From assembly GCA_019113665.1 (NCBI GenBank), contig DXGW01000186.1:1-5587 (forward strand): a stretch of DNA of 5,587 bases, in the 5' to 3' direction. This DNA is from Candidatus Alistipes excrementipullorum (GTDB lineage: Bacteria > Bacteroidota > Bacteroidia > Bacteroidales > Rikenellaceae). The position numbers and the translations under genes are program-made. The notes under the pieces are model-generated. The model was given only the letters and a program-made list of their open reading frames with translations. It did not search any database and was not told the DNA's origin. This document shows, piece by piece, positions 5,556-5,587 of this stretch (within the stretch, counting starts at the first letter, position 1; each line of letters begins with the position of its first letter).

Positions 5556-5587
5556 ATGCCCGAACGTCTGATAACAATCATACTCAT
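5556..5587 (+). CDS. Start of a gene cut off by the window edge (unidentified)
   Basis: An open frame begins ATG CCC GAA CGT CTG and reads MPERLITIIL before the window ends. It follows an A/T-rich leader and a possible -7 box and is divergent from the NlpE-like lipoprotein gene, which fits a real gene start. The hydrophobic run after PER could begin a signal peptide, a membrane helix or a first beta strand; ten residues do not allow identification. The ATG at 5551 is out of frame and reaches a stop within seven codons. Confidence 0.38.
   Translation, partial: MPERLITIIL

Overview
The window looks like chromosomal DNA from a Bacteroidales bacterium. An Alistipes/Rikenellaceae-type genome is plausible, because GC is moderate to high for the order. 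The support is threefold: -7 boxes of the form TAnnTTTG in front of three genes, starts without Shine-Dalgarno sequences but with A/T-rich leaders, and protein types typical of the order (short-signal lipoproteins, a FISUMP-type surface lipoprotein, a DUF5009 membrane protein). The genus is an inference. No rRNA, tRNA, CRISPR array, insertion sequence or phage gene was seen.

Layout. Left block (+): two lipoprotein genes joined stop-to-start. The first (34-789) has a fibronectin-III-like domain plus a beta-rich C-terminal module. The second (790-1920) is a FISUMP/fimbrillin-associated type lipoprotein. After a 57-base gap holding a perfect 12-bp inverted repeat comes a DUF5009/HGSNAT-like multi-pass membrane protein (1978-3378, +). 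It runs convergently into a short-chain dehydrogenase/reductase gene (4180-3389, -). The SDR gene is divergent from a small DUF486/DMT-type membrane protein (4269-4634, +), with a promoter-like -7 box facing each way in the 88-base gap. The DMT gene is convergent, 3 bases away, with a lipoprotein gene (5390-4638, -). That lipoprotein joins a SecD P1-head-like segment to an NlpE-like domain. The last about 165 bases hold its promoter and the first codons of a + strand gene cut off by the window edge.

How the genes fit together. The two left lipoproteins are probably made from one transcript and displayed on the cell surface or anchored in the outer membrane. The DUF5009 protein could be a membrane acyltransferase acting on sugars, but no polysaccharide-utilisation genes lie beside it. 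The SDR, DMT and NlpE-like genes read as ordinary single-gene units in alternating orientation, so no pathway can be assembled from them. The most unusual items are the SecD-like/NlpE-like domain combination, the apparently leaderless SDR gene and the abutting lipoprotein pair. I do not see convincing evidence of a wholly new system.
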